A stretch of DNA of 64,000 nt from NCBI GenBank assembly GCA_036269135.1, contig DATASQ010000023.1, forward strand, positions 1-64,000. The letters run 5' to 3'. Below are positions 1 through 10,714 of the stretch, piece by piece. A model generated the notes under the pieces. The model was given only the letters and a program-made list of their open reading frames with translations. It made no database searches and was not told where the DNA came from. Position 1 is the first letter of the stretch; every line of letters begins with the position of its first letter. The DNA is from Palsa-343 sp036269135 (GTDB lineage: Bacteria > Acidobacteriota > Terriglobia > Terriglobales > Acidobacteriaceae). Made by a program: the position numbers and the translations under genes.

Positions 1-168
1 GCGGTGCTGATATTTCAGATCGCCGTCAACGTCGGAATGGTTCTGGGGCTGATGCCGGTGACCGGCATCCCACTTCCCTTAATGAGTTATGGGGGATCGT
101 CGGTGCTGTTCACGTTCCTGGCTCTGGGCATGGTAATGAACGTCCGGATGAGCCGGTTTGTGAACTAA
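1..168 (+). CDS. rodA: RodA/FtsW-family cell-shape protein, C-terminal fragment
   Basis: Open from the first base; the last 55 residues and a TAA stop are in the window. The fragment holds PVTGIPLPLMSYGGSS, the signature of the SEDS family (RodA, FtsW, SpoVE), followed by a last hydrophobic segment and a short basic end. SEDS proteins are inner-membrane glycosyltransferases that polymerise lipid II with a partner penicillin-binding protein. RodA is preferred over FtsW only from the short C-terminus. Most of the gene lies upstream of the window. Confidence 0.8.
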   Translation, partial: AVLIFQIAVNVGMVLGLMPVTGIPLPLMSYGGSSVLFTFLALGMVMNVRMSRFVN

Positions 169-194
169 GGCGGCAAACAGGTTTTGCAGGTAAG

Positions 195-216
195 GCCCGC
201 CGGGCGGGCGCATTTT
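195..216 (+). terminator. Probable intrinsic terminator after rodA
   Basis: A GC-only hairpin (GCCCG ccggg CGGGC, 195-209) starts 27 nt after the rodA stop and is followed by GCATTTT. The T-tract is short, so efficiency is uncertain. Confidence 0.4.
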
Positions 217-535
217 GAGTTTCACGAATTTGATAACCGGCCAGGGAGTTGGACACGGGCCGGGCAGGATCAGGAATGAGCATGCAGAGACGGGCAACGA
301 CCCCGCCAGAGCGATCGGCAGGAGCGGTCACAAGGTCTCGGCACGCGGACGACTCTCCGGAAAATATGAATATCCTCAGCACGCTTTCACCGGTCTCCCC
401 AACTGGACGGTTCCCAGACGGTTCAGGGATGGGCGGCAGGGGTTTGCGTGCCACCGATACCGGTCCGTCGTCCTGCGTCGTCTCCTGATCTTCTCCGGGA
501 ATCCCGTGCCGTCTGCCCTGGCGATTTGAGGCAGA
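217..535. other. Intergenic stretch before the RNase E/G gene
   Basis: About 320 nt with no convincing gene. It presumably carries the promoter and leader of the nuclease gene, but I could not identify a clear -35/-10 pair. Rne genes elsewhere often have long autoregulatory leaders, so the length is not odd. Confidence 0.4.
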
Positions 536-3500
536 ATGGCAAAAGAAATTTGTATATCGAGCACGCCGCATGAGACGCGGCTGGCGATTCTTGAAGACGA
601 TCAGCTCTCGGAAATCTATTACGAGCGCGAAAACGAATACACCTTAGCCGGATCCATCTACAAAGGAAAAGTGACGCGCGTGCTGCCAGGCATGCAGTCG
701 GCGTTTGTCGACGTTGGCCTGGAGAGGGATGCGTTTCTGTACGTGACGGATTTCCTGGAGGAACAGGAAGAATCCGAAGAATACGAGCGCGTGGATGCCG
801 GGAATGGCCGCGAGCGCAGGCCGGGTCGCGAAGGCGGTGAACGGCGTGAGGGCCGCGAAAGCGGCGAACGGCGTGAATCGCGTGAACCGCGCGGCCGGAC
901 CCAGGAACCCGAAGCGGAGCTGTCGGCTGCCGGCGAAGCGCCACAGCGGCGGGGCGAGCGCCCCCCGGATCGCGAAGAGGGCGGTGAGTCCGGAGTGCGC
1001 CGCTGGAGAGGGCGCCGGGGACGAGGCTTCCGCGGTCGCGGAGGGCGAGAGGAAAGAGGCGGGGATCGAAACGACAGGGGTGGACGGGGTGAAGGCCGCT
1101 CCGAACAGCGCGTCCAGCCCGCAAACACTCTGGAATCGCCGGAGATTGTGGAGGAGGCGATCAGCGCCGAGCCGGTTGTGCTGCCGGAGCGTGGCGCGCC
1201 GGGTGGCATTCCGGCAAAGAACCTTCCTATTGTGCTGCCAGGCGAGTCGCTGTCGAAGTACGGCGGCCGGCCGGCGGACTCGCGTGGCTCGTCCAGCGGT
1301 CCTTCGGGGCGAGCGTCCGCGCCGGTGAGCCGGGGGGCGTCAAAGCCCTCGACGCTGGTGGATGTGCCGACCGGCTGGGATGGCGGATCGGTGCTGCCGG
1401 GGGAGACGCTGTCGCGGCATCGCCGTGGAGCACAGGCGCCGGAACTGGTGGGCAGCGTGGCGCCCGTCGCGGAGCCCGAGACGGAGTCACAGCCGGGCGT
1501 GCAGGAGTCCGGGAGCTCAATGGAAGCGCCGATTGCGAATGCTCCGGTAGCGGAGATTGCGGAGGCTTCTGAAACGATCGCCGAACACAATGTCTCCGCG
1601 CAGGAGCCGAGCCTCTCAACGGCAGCTGCCGCGGCGGCAGAGGCCGTTGAAGAGGAGACCGTCGAAGAGGAGCACGAGTACGAGCCGGAAGAAGCTTCGG
1701 CGACCCATCGGGTGGAGATGCCGCGGAGTGAGTTCCGCTTCTCTGCGCCCGCGGAAGAAGAAACGGAGATCAAAGCGGAGGAAGAGCAGACTCCTGAGTC
1801 TGCGTTCCAGCCGATGCCCGAAGGTGCGAAATCGGCGCAGACCTCTCCAACGGAGGAACCGGTATCGAGCGAGCCTTCCCCGGAGAGCGAGGTCGTGCAA
1901 CAGCTGTTTGGCTATGCGCCGGGCGTTGGCGTTCTGGAAGAGGAGACGATCGACGAGGAAGAGTACGACTTTGAGCCGATTCCCGGCGAGCACGATGAGC
2001 ACCTGAGCGACGAGATGGAAGAGGAAACGCTCGATCAGGCGGCTACGATCGAAGATGCTGTCCGCGACGAGCACGTGGAAAAGAGGCTCGCCTCCGGCAC
2101 GCAGGTTGAGGCCGGTGAAGAGGACGAGACGGACGATTTCCGAACGGGCTTTGCCGAGACGGAAGAAGCAGAGTTCTCTGACGAAGACGCCGATGAAGAA
2201 GAGTCAGAAGAAAACGGCCTGGAGACGGCGGGAGAGCCGGCCGCAACTGCCGGGACGCCGGCACGCCGGGAGGATCGCCAGTTTGGGCGCCGCGGTGGAC
2301 GCGGACGCCAGCAGCCGGGACGCCGCCACGGACGGCGGCCGAACATGCAGACCTCGGACCTGCCGATCATCAGCGAGTTGCTGAAGCCGGGGCAGGAAAT
2401 CCTCGTGCAGATTGCCAAGGAGCCCATCGCGCGCAAGGGAGCACGCATCACCAGCCACATCGCGCTGCCGGGCCGGTTTCTGGTCTTCATGCCGACGGTG
2501 AACCACGTGGGCGTCTCGCGCAAGATCGACTCCGACGAGGAGCGCCAGCGGCTGAAGCGGATCCTGGTGAGCGAGAAGGGAAATGCTTCGGGCGGCTTCA
2601 TCGTGCGGACCGCTGCCGAGAGCGCCAGCGAGGACGACCTTCGCGCCGATCTCCGCTTCCTGATCAACCTGTGGAACGAGATCAAGCAGCGCTCCGATAC
2701 GGCGAAGGCGCCGGCGCTGATTTATCACGACCTGAACCTGATCGAACGCATCCTGCGCGACCAGGTGAGCGACAACTTTTCCACCATCTGGGTAGACAGC
2801 GAGTCGGAGTACGAGCGCATTGTGCGCTTCCTCAATCGGTTCCAGCCATCGCTGGTGCGCCGCGTGAAGCTGTACACGAAGGAGATGCCGCTCTTCGAGC
2901 AGTTCGGCATCCAGGAGGAGATCAGCAAGGCGCTGAAGTCGAAGGTGTGGCTCAAGTCAGGCGGGTCGATCGTCATCAATCAGACCGAAGCGCTGGTGGC
3001 CATCGACATCAACACGGGCAAGTACGTGGGCAAGACGGCGCGTCTCGAAGACACGATCCTGAAGACGAACCTCGATGCGATCCCTGAAATTGTGCGGCAG
3101 ATTCGACTACGCGACCTGGGCGGCATCATCGTGATCGACTTCATCGACATGGACGAGCGACGCAACCGGCAGAAGGTGACCCAGGCGCTGGAAGATGCGC
3201 TGAAGGTGGATCGCGCTCCCTCTAAGGTGCTGCAGTTCAACGACTTCGGGTTGGTGGCGATCACTCGCAAACGGGTGAAGCAGTCGCTGGAGAGGACCCT
3301 GAGCGTGCCCTGCCCGGTTTGCACGGGAACCGGCATGGTGAAGAGCCCGGTGACGGTGGCTAACGAGATCTACATCGAAATGCGCAAGATGATGCGGCAT
3401 TTCGAGAGGAACGACGTGCTGCTGCGGGTGCATCCGGACGTGGTGAAGGTGCTGAAAGCCAGCAATGCGAAATGGCTGAACGAGCTTGAGGAGATGACCG

Positions 3501-3565
3501 GTAAAACGATCATCGTGAAGAGCGATCCGGCTCTTCCGCCGGAGCAGTTCGACATACAGGGGTAG
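536..3565 (+). CDS. rng: Ribonuclease E/G family endoribonuclease with giant S1 insertion
   Basis: RNase E/G cleaves single-stranded RNA for rRNA maturation and mRNA decay. Residues 1-75 match the start of the RNase G fold and S1 domain (IYKGKVTRVLPGMQSAFVDV). The family sequence resumes near residue 606 and runs through the 5'-sensor and DNase I-like domains. The catalytic acids are D824 (AIDINTG) and D868 (IVIDFIDM). The zinc-link CPVC is at 926-929. Between residues about 76 and 605 lies a low-complexity insertion: R/E/G-rich (about 85-190), Pro/Ser-rich, then strongly acidic (about 370-560), then R/G-rich again. The frame stays open throughout, so this is not a frameshift. At 1009 residues it is twice the length of RNase G (about 490). 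The ATG at 536 follows a GAGG. Whether it behaves as RNase E or G cannot be told. Confidence 0.93.
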   Translation: MAKEICISSTPHETRLAILEDDQLSEIYYERENEYTLAGSIYKGKVTRVLPGMQSAFVDVGLERDAFLYVTDFLEEQEESEEYERVDAGNGRERRPGREGGERREGRESGERRESREPRGRTQEPEAELSAAGEAPQRRGERPPDREEGGESGVRRWRGRRGRGFRGRGGREERGGDRNDRGGRGEGRSEQRVQPANTLESPEIVEEAISAEPVVLPERGAPGGIPAKNLPIVLPGESLSKYGGRPADSRGSSSGPSGRASAPVSRGASKPSTLVDVPTGWDGGSVLPGETLSRHRRGAQAPELVGSVAPVAEPETESQPGVQESGSSMEAPIANAPVAEIAEASETIAEHNVSAQEPSLSTAAAAAAEAVEEETVEEEHEYEPEEASATHRVEMPRSEFRFSAPAEEETEIKAEEEQTPESAFQPMPEGAKSAQTSPTEEPVSSEPSPESEVVQQLFGYAPGVGVLEEETIDEEEYDFEPIPGEHDEHLSDEMEEETLDQAATIEDAVRDEHVEKRLASGTQVEAGEEDETDDFRTGFAETEEAEFSDEDADEEESEENGLETAGEPAATAGTPARREDRQFGRRGGRGRQQPGRRHGRRPNMQTSDLPIISELLKPGQEILVQIAKEPIARKGARITSHIALPGRFLVFMPTVNHVGVSRKIDSDEERQRLKRILVSEKGNASGGFIVRTAAESASEDDLRADLRFLINLWNEIKQRSDTAKAPALIYHDLNLIERILRDQVSDNFSTIWVDSESEYERIVRFLNRFQPSLVRRVKLYTKEMPLFEQFGIQEEISKALKSKVWLKSGGSIVINQTEALVAIDINTGKYVGKTARLEDTILKTNLDAIPEIVRQIRLRDLGGIIVIDFIDMDERRNRQKVTQALEDALKVDRAPSKVLQFNDFGLVAITRKRVKQSLERTLSVPCPVCTGTGMVKSPVTVANEIYIEMRKMMRHFERNDVLLRVHPDVVKVLKASNAKWLNELEEMTGKTIIVKSDPALPPEQFDIQG

Positions 3566-3571
3566 AATGCC

Positions 3572-3608
3572 GAAGTGGGCCGGATCCTGCCGGACCGGGC
3601 CCCACTTC
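3572..3608 (+). terminator. Hairpin after the RNase gene
   Basis: GAAGTGGG (3572-3579) pairs with CCCACTTC (3601-3608) around a GC-rich loop, 6 nt after the stop. No T-tract follows, so it may stabilise the 3' end rather than terminate. Confidence 0.3.
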
Positions 3609-3724
3609 ATTCTCCTGGCCGATTCTGGCGCTGTCGGCTCCGCACCCGGAAAGCGGCTTTCGCGCTGGGAAAAAGCATCTTACCGTGCAACTTAGGACGA
3701 ATTTCGGTGTCCAATAGGTGCGTG

Positions 3725-3748
3725 AGGCAGGCTTGGCGCCTGCTTTTT
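3725..3748 (+). terminator. Intrinsic terminator or attenuator just upstream of the barrel gene
   Basis: GCAGGC (3727-3732), loop TTGGC, GCCTGC (3738-3743), then TTTTT (3744-3748). It is a compact intrinsic terminator only 39 nt before the next start codon. It either ends the RNase transcript with a promoter squeezed in afterwards, or lies in the leader of the barrel gene. Confidence 0.55.
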
Positions 3749-3787
3749 CCGGCTTCGTACTTTCAACGACTCTGAGGTGTTCTCAAA

Positions 3788-4669
3788 ATGGTTGCGAACT
3801 CTGATCGGAACTGCCCGCTTGTGCGGCGCCTGTTGATTGTTGTATCTGCGGTAGCCCTCGGTTGTACTCTTCCTGCCGTCGGCCAGACCGCCTCTGCTTC
3901 GGATCTGGCGGCGGATGCGCAGAGCTCTTCCAGTTCGATCACCTACCAGGCGTCTCTCAGCACGGACGAACTGCTGGGTGGTTCCACGACTCCTTACCAC
4001 TTCTCGCTGGCGGCGGCGGATGGGTCGCCGCAGTACGGCGGCGGCCACAACAATAGCCGCTATCCGAGCTACCCCAACTATCAGAGCCGCGCCAGCCACA
4101 TCGCCATCGTTGCGGGCGGCGGATTTTCGGCGCCGGTGGGCAACGATACCAATGGCTACGAAACCTGGGGCTACAACCTCGATTTCGGCGGCGGGTGGAA
4201 CTTCAATAAGAAGTTCGGCATCTTGTTTGAGTACCAGTTCGACCGGAACAAGATTCCCGGCGCCACGATTGCCGCGGTGGGCGCGCAGGGCGGCAACATC
4301 AACACCCACCTGTTCCTTTTCGATCCGGTTTACTACTTCTATTCGCGGCACTCCACCGGCGCCTACGTGACGGGCGGCGGCGGCTTCTCCCGCAAGGTGA
4401 CGAATTTTACCGATCTGCAGCAGGTGGAGGAGTGCTACTACTTCTGCTATTACGGATATTCTTCGGAGACGGTGGCCAACTTCTCCAGCACCCAGGGTGC
4501 GTTTGATGGCGGACTGGGGCTCTACTGGAAGGCCTTCGGCCCGGACAGCAACGCCAGGCTGTTTGCCGAGGCACGCTACATCTGGGTGGATTCGCCCAAG
4601 CCGACTTCCACCACCAACGGTGAAGGCACCGAGGGTCTGGTTCCGGTGACCGTTGGCATTCGTTTCTAG
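3788..4669 (+). CDS. Outer-membrane beta-barrel protein
   Basis: 293 residues. An N-terminal signal peptide (about residues 1-33, hydrophobic core LLIVVSAVALGCTLP) precedes a Ser/Ala-rich linker. The rest is made of alternating short strands rich in Gly, Tyr and Phe. It ends GIRF, with the terminal Phe typical of Bam-assembled barrels. The pattern fits OmpA-like/OmpW-like small barrels (PF13505-type); no periplasmic peptidoglycan-binding domain follows. A GAGGTG Shine-Dalgarno sits 8 nt before the ATG. Function is unknown: membrane integrity or small-molecule passage are guesses from the family. Confidence 0.7.
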   Translation: MVANSDRNCPLVRRLLIVVSAVALGCTLPAVGQTASASDLAADAQSSSSSITYQASLSTDELLGGSTTPYHFSLAAADGSPQYGGGHNNSRYPSYPNYQSRASHIAIVAGGGFSAPVGNDTNGYETWGYNLDFGGGWNFNKKFGILFEYQFDRNKIPGATIAAVGAQGGNINTHLFLFDPVYYFYSRHSTGAYVTGGGGFSRKVTNFTDLQQVEECYYFCYYGYSSETVANFSSTQGAFDGGLGLYWKAFGPDSNARLFAEARYIWVDSPKPTSTTNGEGTEGLVPVTVGIRF

Positions 4670-4686
4670 CTCTGAAACACGGTGAT

Positions 4687-4719
4687 GCGCCAGCCTCTCG
4701 TCTCTCGAGAGACTGGCGC
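4687..4719 (+). terminator. Stable hairpin after the barrel gene
   Basis: GCGCCAG (4687-4693) and CTGGCGC (4713-4719) enclose the self-complementary TCTCTCGAGAGA, giving a two-part hairpin 17 nt after the stop. There is no T-tract, so true termination is uncertain. Confidence 0.4.
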
Positions 4720-4829
4720 ACCGGCCCGCAAACTACCCGCATGTTCTGCCGTTCGTCCCCCCATTGCCCATCGACGGCATCGATGGTTCCTCACCGGCCT
4801 GATTGGTTTCGAGTACCGGAGTTCTATTC

Positions 4830-6743
4830 GTGAAGAGACAGCGCGGGATCATACTCGCGATTGCGCTGTTTGGCCTGTTCGCTCTCATGGTCACGGGTTG
4901 CGGCGTCACGCAGGGGACTGAACCGCCGCCGCCCCAGGCGGCACCGACCGAGCCGCCTCCCGTGGCAGCGGACTTTGGCTCCGTCACCATCAGCCCACAG
5001 TATGTGGCGCTTGCTCCGGGACAAACGCAGCAATTTACCGCGGTGTCCTCCACCGGAGGCGCGCTGACCTGGCTGGTGAACGGCGCCGCCGGGGGCAGCG
5101 CCGCTTTCGGAACCGTGGATTCGACGGGGAAGTACACTGCGCCGGTCTCGCTGCCGCAGAGCATCAACGTGAGCATCACCGCGGAGCTGACCTCGTCTCC
5201 GCAGCAGAACCAGGCCACCGCGGTGGCATCGATCGTCAATCGGGGAGTGATCTATCCCACGAAGAACCCGCAGGTCGTGGAATACACCGTCTATCTGCCG
5301 GCGCCGGGCAAGGTTTCCGTGGAGTTCGGGACAACGGCCAGTTATGGCCGCGACACCTGGCAGGTGAGCACGCCGACAGCTTATGGCGGACAGATCAATC
5401 TTCTGGTTGCCGGCATGCTGGCGCAGACCACGTACCACATGCGAGCGCAGATTGTTCTGAACGATGGCGCCACGTTCACCGATGTCGATCACGATCAGTT
5501 CTCCTCCGGGCTGCCGCTGACCATGGGCACGCCACCGGCGACCAGCCCCCTGACCGTCACCAGTCCCGGCACGCCGCAGTCCGGGATCGAGTTGTGGAAC
5601 ACGATCCTTCCTGCGACGCAGACGCAGCTGTTTGCCACCGATCTGCAGGGGCATGTGATCTGGACCTACACGTATCAGGGAACAACACTCGATACCATCC
5701 AGGGCGCACAACTGCTGCCGGATGGCGACATGCTGATGGTGATCTCCTATCTGTCCTCGCTCACGGCCGGGGTAGCCGACGCGCATCCGGGGACCCTGAA
5801 TGTTGTACGCGAGGTGGATCTGGCGGGGAATACGGTGCGCGAGATCACGATGGATCAGCTCAACCAAAGGCTGTCCGCCGCCGGATTTCACGATTCGGAT
5901 GGCAGCCCTTACCAGCTGAAGAGTTTTCATCACAACGTGATCGCACTGCCGAATGGGCACTGGGTATTGCTGGCTGCCTATCCGAAGAACTTCACCAACC
6001 TGCCCGGACGGCCGGGAACGACCGGGGTTCTGGGCGACGTGCTCGTGGATGTGGATCAGAATGGAAATCCCGACTGGGTGTGGAGTGCCTTCGATCATCT
6101 CGACGTCAACCGCCATCCGATGAACTTTCCGGACTGGACGCACTCGAACGACATGCTCTACTCGAGCGACGATCACGATTTACTGCTCTCGATGCGCCAT
6201 CAGAACTGGATCATCAAGATCGATTTCAACGACGCAGCCGGATCGGGAAACATTCTGTGGCATCTGGGCGAGGGCGGAGACTTTAAGCTGGTCGGTGGCG
6301 TCGATCCGACGGACTGGTTCTACGCGCAGCATGGGATGAATTTTTTCACGCCGAACACGACCGGCGTATTTCAGCTGGGTCTGATGGATAACGGCAATGA
6401 CCGCATTTTCCCCAGCGGTCAGGTGCAGTGCAAGCCGGATGCGGCGACTGCACCGCAGTGTTACTCGACGGTGCCAGTGTTCGAAATCAACGAGAGTAAC
6501 ATGACGGCAGCCCTGGTGACCCACTACGTTCCGCCCGACAGCTACTTCAGCTTCTTTGGCGGAGACGTGCAGAAATTGAGCAATGGCGATCTGCATATCG
6601 ACTTCTGCGGTCCGCTGGCGGGGACGATCGTGCAGGAGCTGAATTCCTCGGCATCGAACCTGGTGTGGCAGGGCACGACGCCCGATCAGGATCAGTTCAA
6701 GGTGGATCGACTGCCGAGTCTCTATCCCGGCGTGCAGTGGTAG
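4830..6743 (+). CDS. Arylsulfotransferase-like lipoprotein with Ig-like domain
   Basis: The GTG at 4830 is chosen because it gives a standard lipoprotein signal (basic start, hydrophobic core, VTGC with Cys24); a TTG 27 nt upstream is in frame. Residues about 50-140 form an Ig-like domain (VTISPQYVALAPGQTQQFT). Residues about 250-630 resemble PF05935, the PAPS-independent arylsulfotransferases that move sulfate between phenols. The expected histidines are visible: HHN at 367-368, DWTH (H438), MRHQ (R456) and QHGM (H501, position of the covalent sulfo-histidine). By homology it is lipid-anchored, periplasmic or outer-membrane. No DsbA/DsbL partner is adjacent, and the substrate is unknown. Confidence 0.7.
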   Translation: MKRQRGIILAIALFGLFALMVTGCGVTQGTEPPPPQAAPTEPPPVAADFGSVTISPQYVALAPGQTQQFTAVSSTGGALTWLVNGAAGGSAAFGTVDSTGKYTAPVSLPQSINVSITAELTSSPQQNQATAVASIVNRGVIYPTKNPQVVEYTVYLPAPGKVSVEFGTTASYGRDTWQVSTPTAYGGQINLLVAGMLAQTTYHMRAQIVLNDGATFTDVDHDQFSSGLPLTMGTPPATSPLTVTSPGTPQSGIELWNTILPATQTQLFATDLQGHVIWTYTYQGTTLDTIQGAQLLPDGDMLMVISYLSSLTAGVADAHPGTLNVVREVDLAGNTVREITMDQLNQRLSAAGFHDSDGSPYQLKSFHHNVIALPNGHWVLLAAYPKNFTNLPGRPGTTGVLGDVLVDVDQNGNPDWVWSAFDHLDVNRHPMNFPDWTHSNDMLYSSDDHDLLLSMRHQNWIIKIDFNDAAGSGNILWHLGEGGDFKLVGGVDPTDWFYAQHGMNFFTPNTTGVFQLGLMDNGNDRIFPSGQVQCKPDAATAPQCYSTVPVFEINESNMTAALVTHYVPPDSYFSFFGGDVQKLSNGDLHIDFCGPLAGTIVQELNSSASNLVWQGTTPDQDQFKVDRLPSLYPGVQW

Positions 6744-6782
6744 CGTGCTTGTTCGCAGCATCGTCCGTTCCGCACGATGCTG

Positions 6783-6813
6783 CAAAAATCAAAAGCGGCC
6801 GATGGCCGGCCGC
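6783..6813 (-). terminator. Intrinsic terminator for the small minus-strand gene
   Basis: Read on the minus strand: GCGGCC, 7-nt loop, GGCCGC, then TTTTGATTTTTG. It sits between the two convergent genes and faces the 6845-7255 gene. Confidence 0.65.
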
Positions 6814-6844
6814 ATATTCAATCCCTGACCCTGATCTCTGGTTT

Positions 6845-7255
6845 CTATTTCCAGCTGACCGCAAGCTGCCATCGCAGGTTGCGGATGGCCGTTTTGCGCA
6901 GGACGCGCTCGTACTCTTCCAGCTCCGATACCACGGCTGCGGTTTCCGCACCCAGGGCTGACGGCGCCTCGCGCAGAAAATCATGCAGCGTGCAGATCGT
7001 GATGAGCCCGTCTTCCGGCGCGAACCACTGAGGCGGCGGCAGTGTGCGCGCCCACTCCGGATCGCCCGCGCCTTCTTCCAGCAGCAGGGCCATGGAGTTC
7101 TCATCGGCGGAGAAGAATTCCAGCAGGGGCTTCACCCCCAGGCGCAGAGCCAGCTTCTCCAGGGCATCTTCGTTGCGGGCCAGGGCGTGACCGTTCACAA
7201 AAATGTCGTAACCGGGGTCTTCTCCCTCGACGACGATGTACATCGATGCGCTCAT
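6845..7255 (-). CDS. Conserved hypothetical protein, 136 residues
   Basis: I do not recognise the family. The product is soluble and acidic, with no signal peptide or membrane segment. It begins MSASMYIVVEGEDPGYD and contains a predicted helix rich in Glu and Leu near the end (VSELEEYERVLRKTAIRN). Codon use matches the neighbours and the gene has its own intrinsic terminator. It lies alone between the convergent sulfotransferase-like gene and pnp. A single-gene immunity or housekeeping protein are both possible; nothing in the sequence decides. Confidence 0.6.
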   Translation of the reverse strand: MSASMYIVVEGEDPGYDIFVNGHALARNEDALEKLALRLGVKPLLEFFSADENSMALLLEEGAGDPEWARTLPPPQWFAPEDGLITICTLHDFLREAPSALGAETAAVVSELEEYERVLRKTAIRNLRWQLAVSWK

Positions 7256-7394
7256 TGGCGACAGTCTACCTGATGAGAGGATGCCAGGAAGAGGAGAGAG
7301 GATGCAGCGTTGCCAGAAGAGTAAATGGCTCGGATGATTCCCGTCTCATTGATGTTGGACGATCCACCGGAGCCGTTTGGCGCACAACATCATG

Positions 7395-7430
7395 CAAAAA
7401 ATAAGGGGCCGGACGACTGTCGTCCGGCCC
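7395..7430 (-). terminator. Intrinsic terminator of the rpsO-pnp operon
   Basis: On the minus strand an 11-bp perfect stem (GGGCCGGACGA, 3-nt loop, TCGTCCGGCCC) is followed by CTTATTTTTTG. It lies 32 nt past the pnp stop. Confidence 0.85.
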
Positions 7431-7462
7431 TGGAGCTGCTGTCGATGAGAGAGATGCGAGGG

Positions 7463-10039
<2,577 letters not shown>

Positions 10040-10067
10040 GGTTTCCTCTTTTCGTGATGGGGCGATC

Positions 10068-10172
10068 GGGCGGGCATCCGCGGCGCTGCGGGTGATAGGG
10101 AGCCGGGAGAGCGGAGAATTTGCGATCGCGATAACTACTTCGGGCCGCGCAACCTGCGGATGGGCGCCGCCC
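10068..10172 (-). promoter_or_regulatory. Possible long stem in the rpsO-pnp spacer (pnp leader)
   Basis: GGGCGG + CATCCGC (10068-10081) can pair with GCGGATG + CCGCCC (10156-10172), with a small internal loop, closing a loop of about 75 nt just upstream of pnp. In E. coli the same spacer forms an RNase III-cut stem used for PNPase autoregulation. That this works the same way here is inference. Confidence 0.35.
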
Positions 10173-10233
10173 TTCACGGTCCGTGCTCTTTCGGTTCCGG
10201 TCGCGCGAGCGCCGAAGACCCGGCCCGGCCGTG

Positions 10234-10500
10234 TTATTTACGAATACCCAGCCTCGTGATCACAGTCCGATACCGCTCGGAGTCATGGGTTTTCAGGTAG
10301 TCCAGCAGTCGCCGGCGCTTGCTTACCAGCATCAGCAGGCCGCGGCGCGAGGCATGATCCTTCGCGTGGAGCTTGAAATGCTCGGTCAGGTCGCCGATGC
10401 GTGAGCTGAGAACTGCGATCTGCACCTCAGGACTGCCGGTGTCGCTGTCATGGGTGCGGAAATTCGCGATAACTTCAGTTTTCTTTTCGGGTGCCAGCAC
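10234..10500 (-). CDS. rpsO: 30S ribosomal protein S15
   Basis: 88 residues, normal for S15 (E. coli 89). It binds the central domain of 16S rRNA early in 30S assembly. Recognisable are THDTGSPEVQ-type residues (here THDSDTGSPEVQIA), the loop LKLHAKDHASRRGLL-type (here FKLHAKDHASRRGLL) and the end TVITRLGIRK. The start is taken as GTG at 10500, with GAGGAG about 11 nt upstream, because it places VLAPEKK where family members begin; a longer reading upstream has no support. First gene of rpsO-pnp. Confidence 0.95.
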   Translation of the reverse strand: MLAPEKKTEVIANFRTHDSDTGSPEVQIAVLSSRIGDLTEHFKLHAKDHASRRGLLMLVSKRRRLLDYLKTHDSERYRTVITRLGIRK

Positions 10501-10533
10501 GTCCGTGCGTACTCCTCTGAATTTTCGTCGTTT

Positions 10534-10548
10534 ACACTTCCTAAGTGT
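10534..10548 (-). promoter_or_regulatory. Small hairpin in the rpsO leader
   Basis: ACACTT CCT AAGTGT forms a 6-bp stem about 34 nt upstream of the rpsO start. S15 represses its own mRNA in several bacteria through leader structures, so this could be part of such a site. The evidence is only the hairpin and its place. Confidence 0.25.
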
Positions 10549-10714
10549 CTGGCCCAAGAATAACATGGGGCGTGCTGCAAAGACCACCGTTCGTGCCTCG
10601 CAGCGAGTTTTCCCGGCGTGACCCCGCGGCGTCGATCCTCTTACCATGACTTGCCATGCGCTCGGTCTCGCGCCCGGCGAGTGAAACTCACACTTCCAGA
10701 CGCGGATTCAGGGA

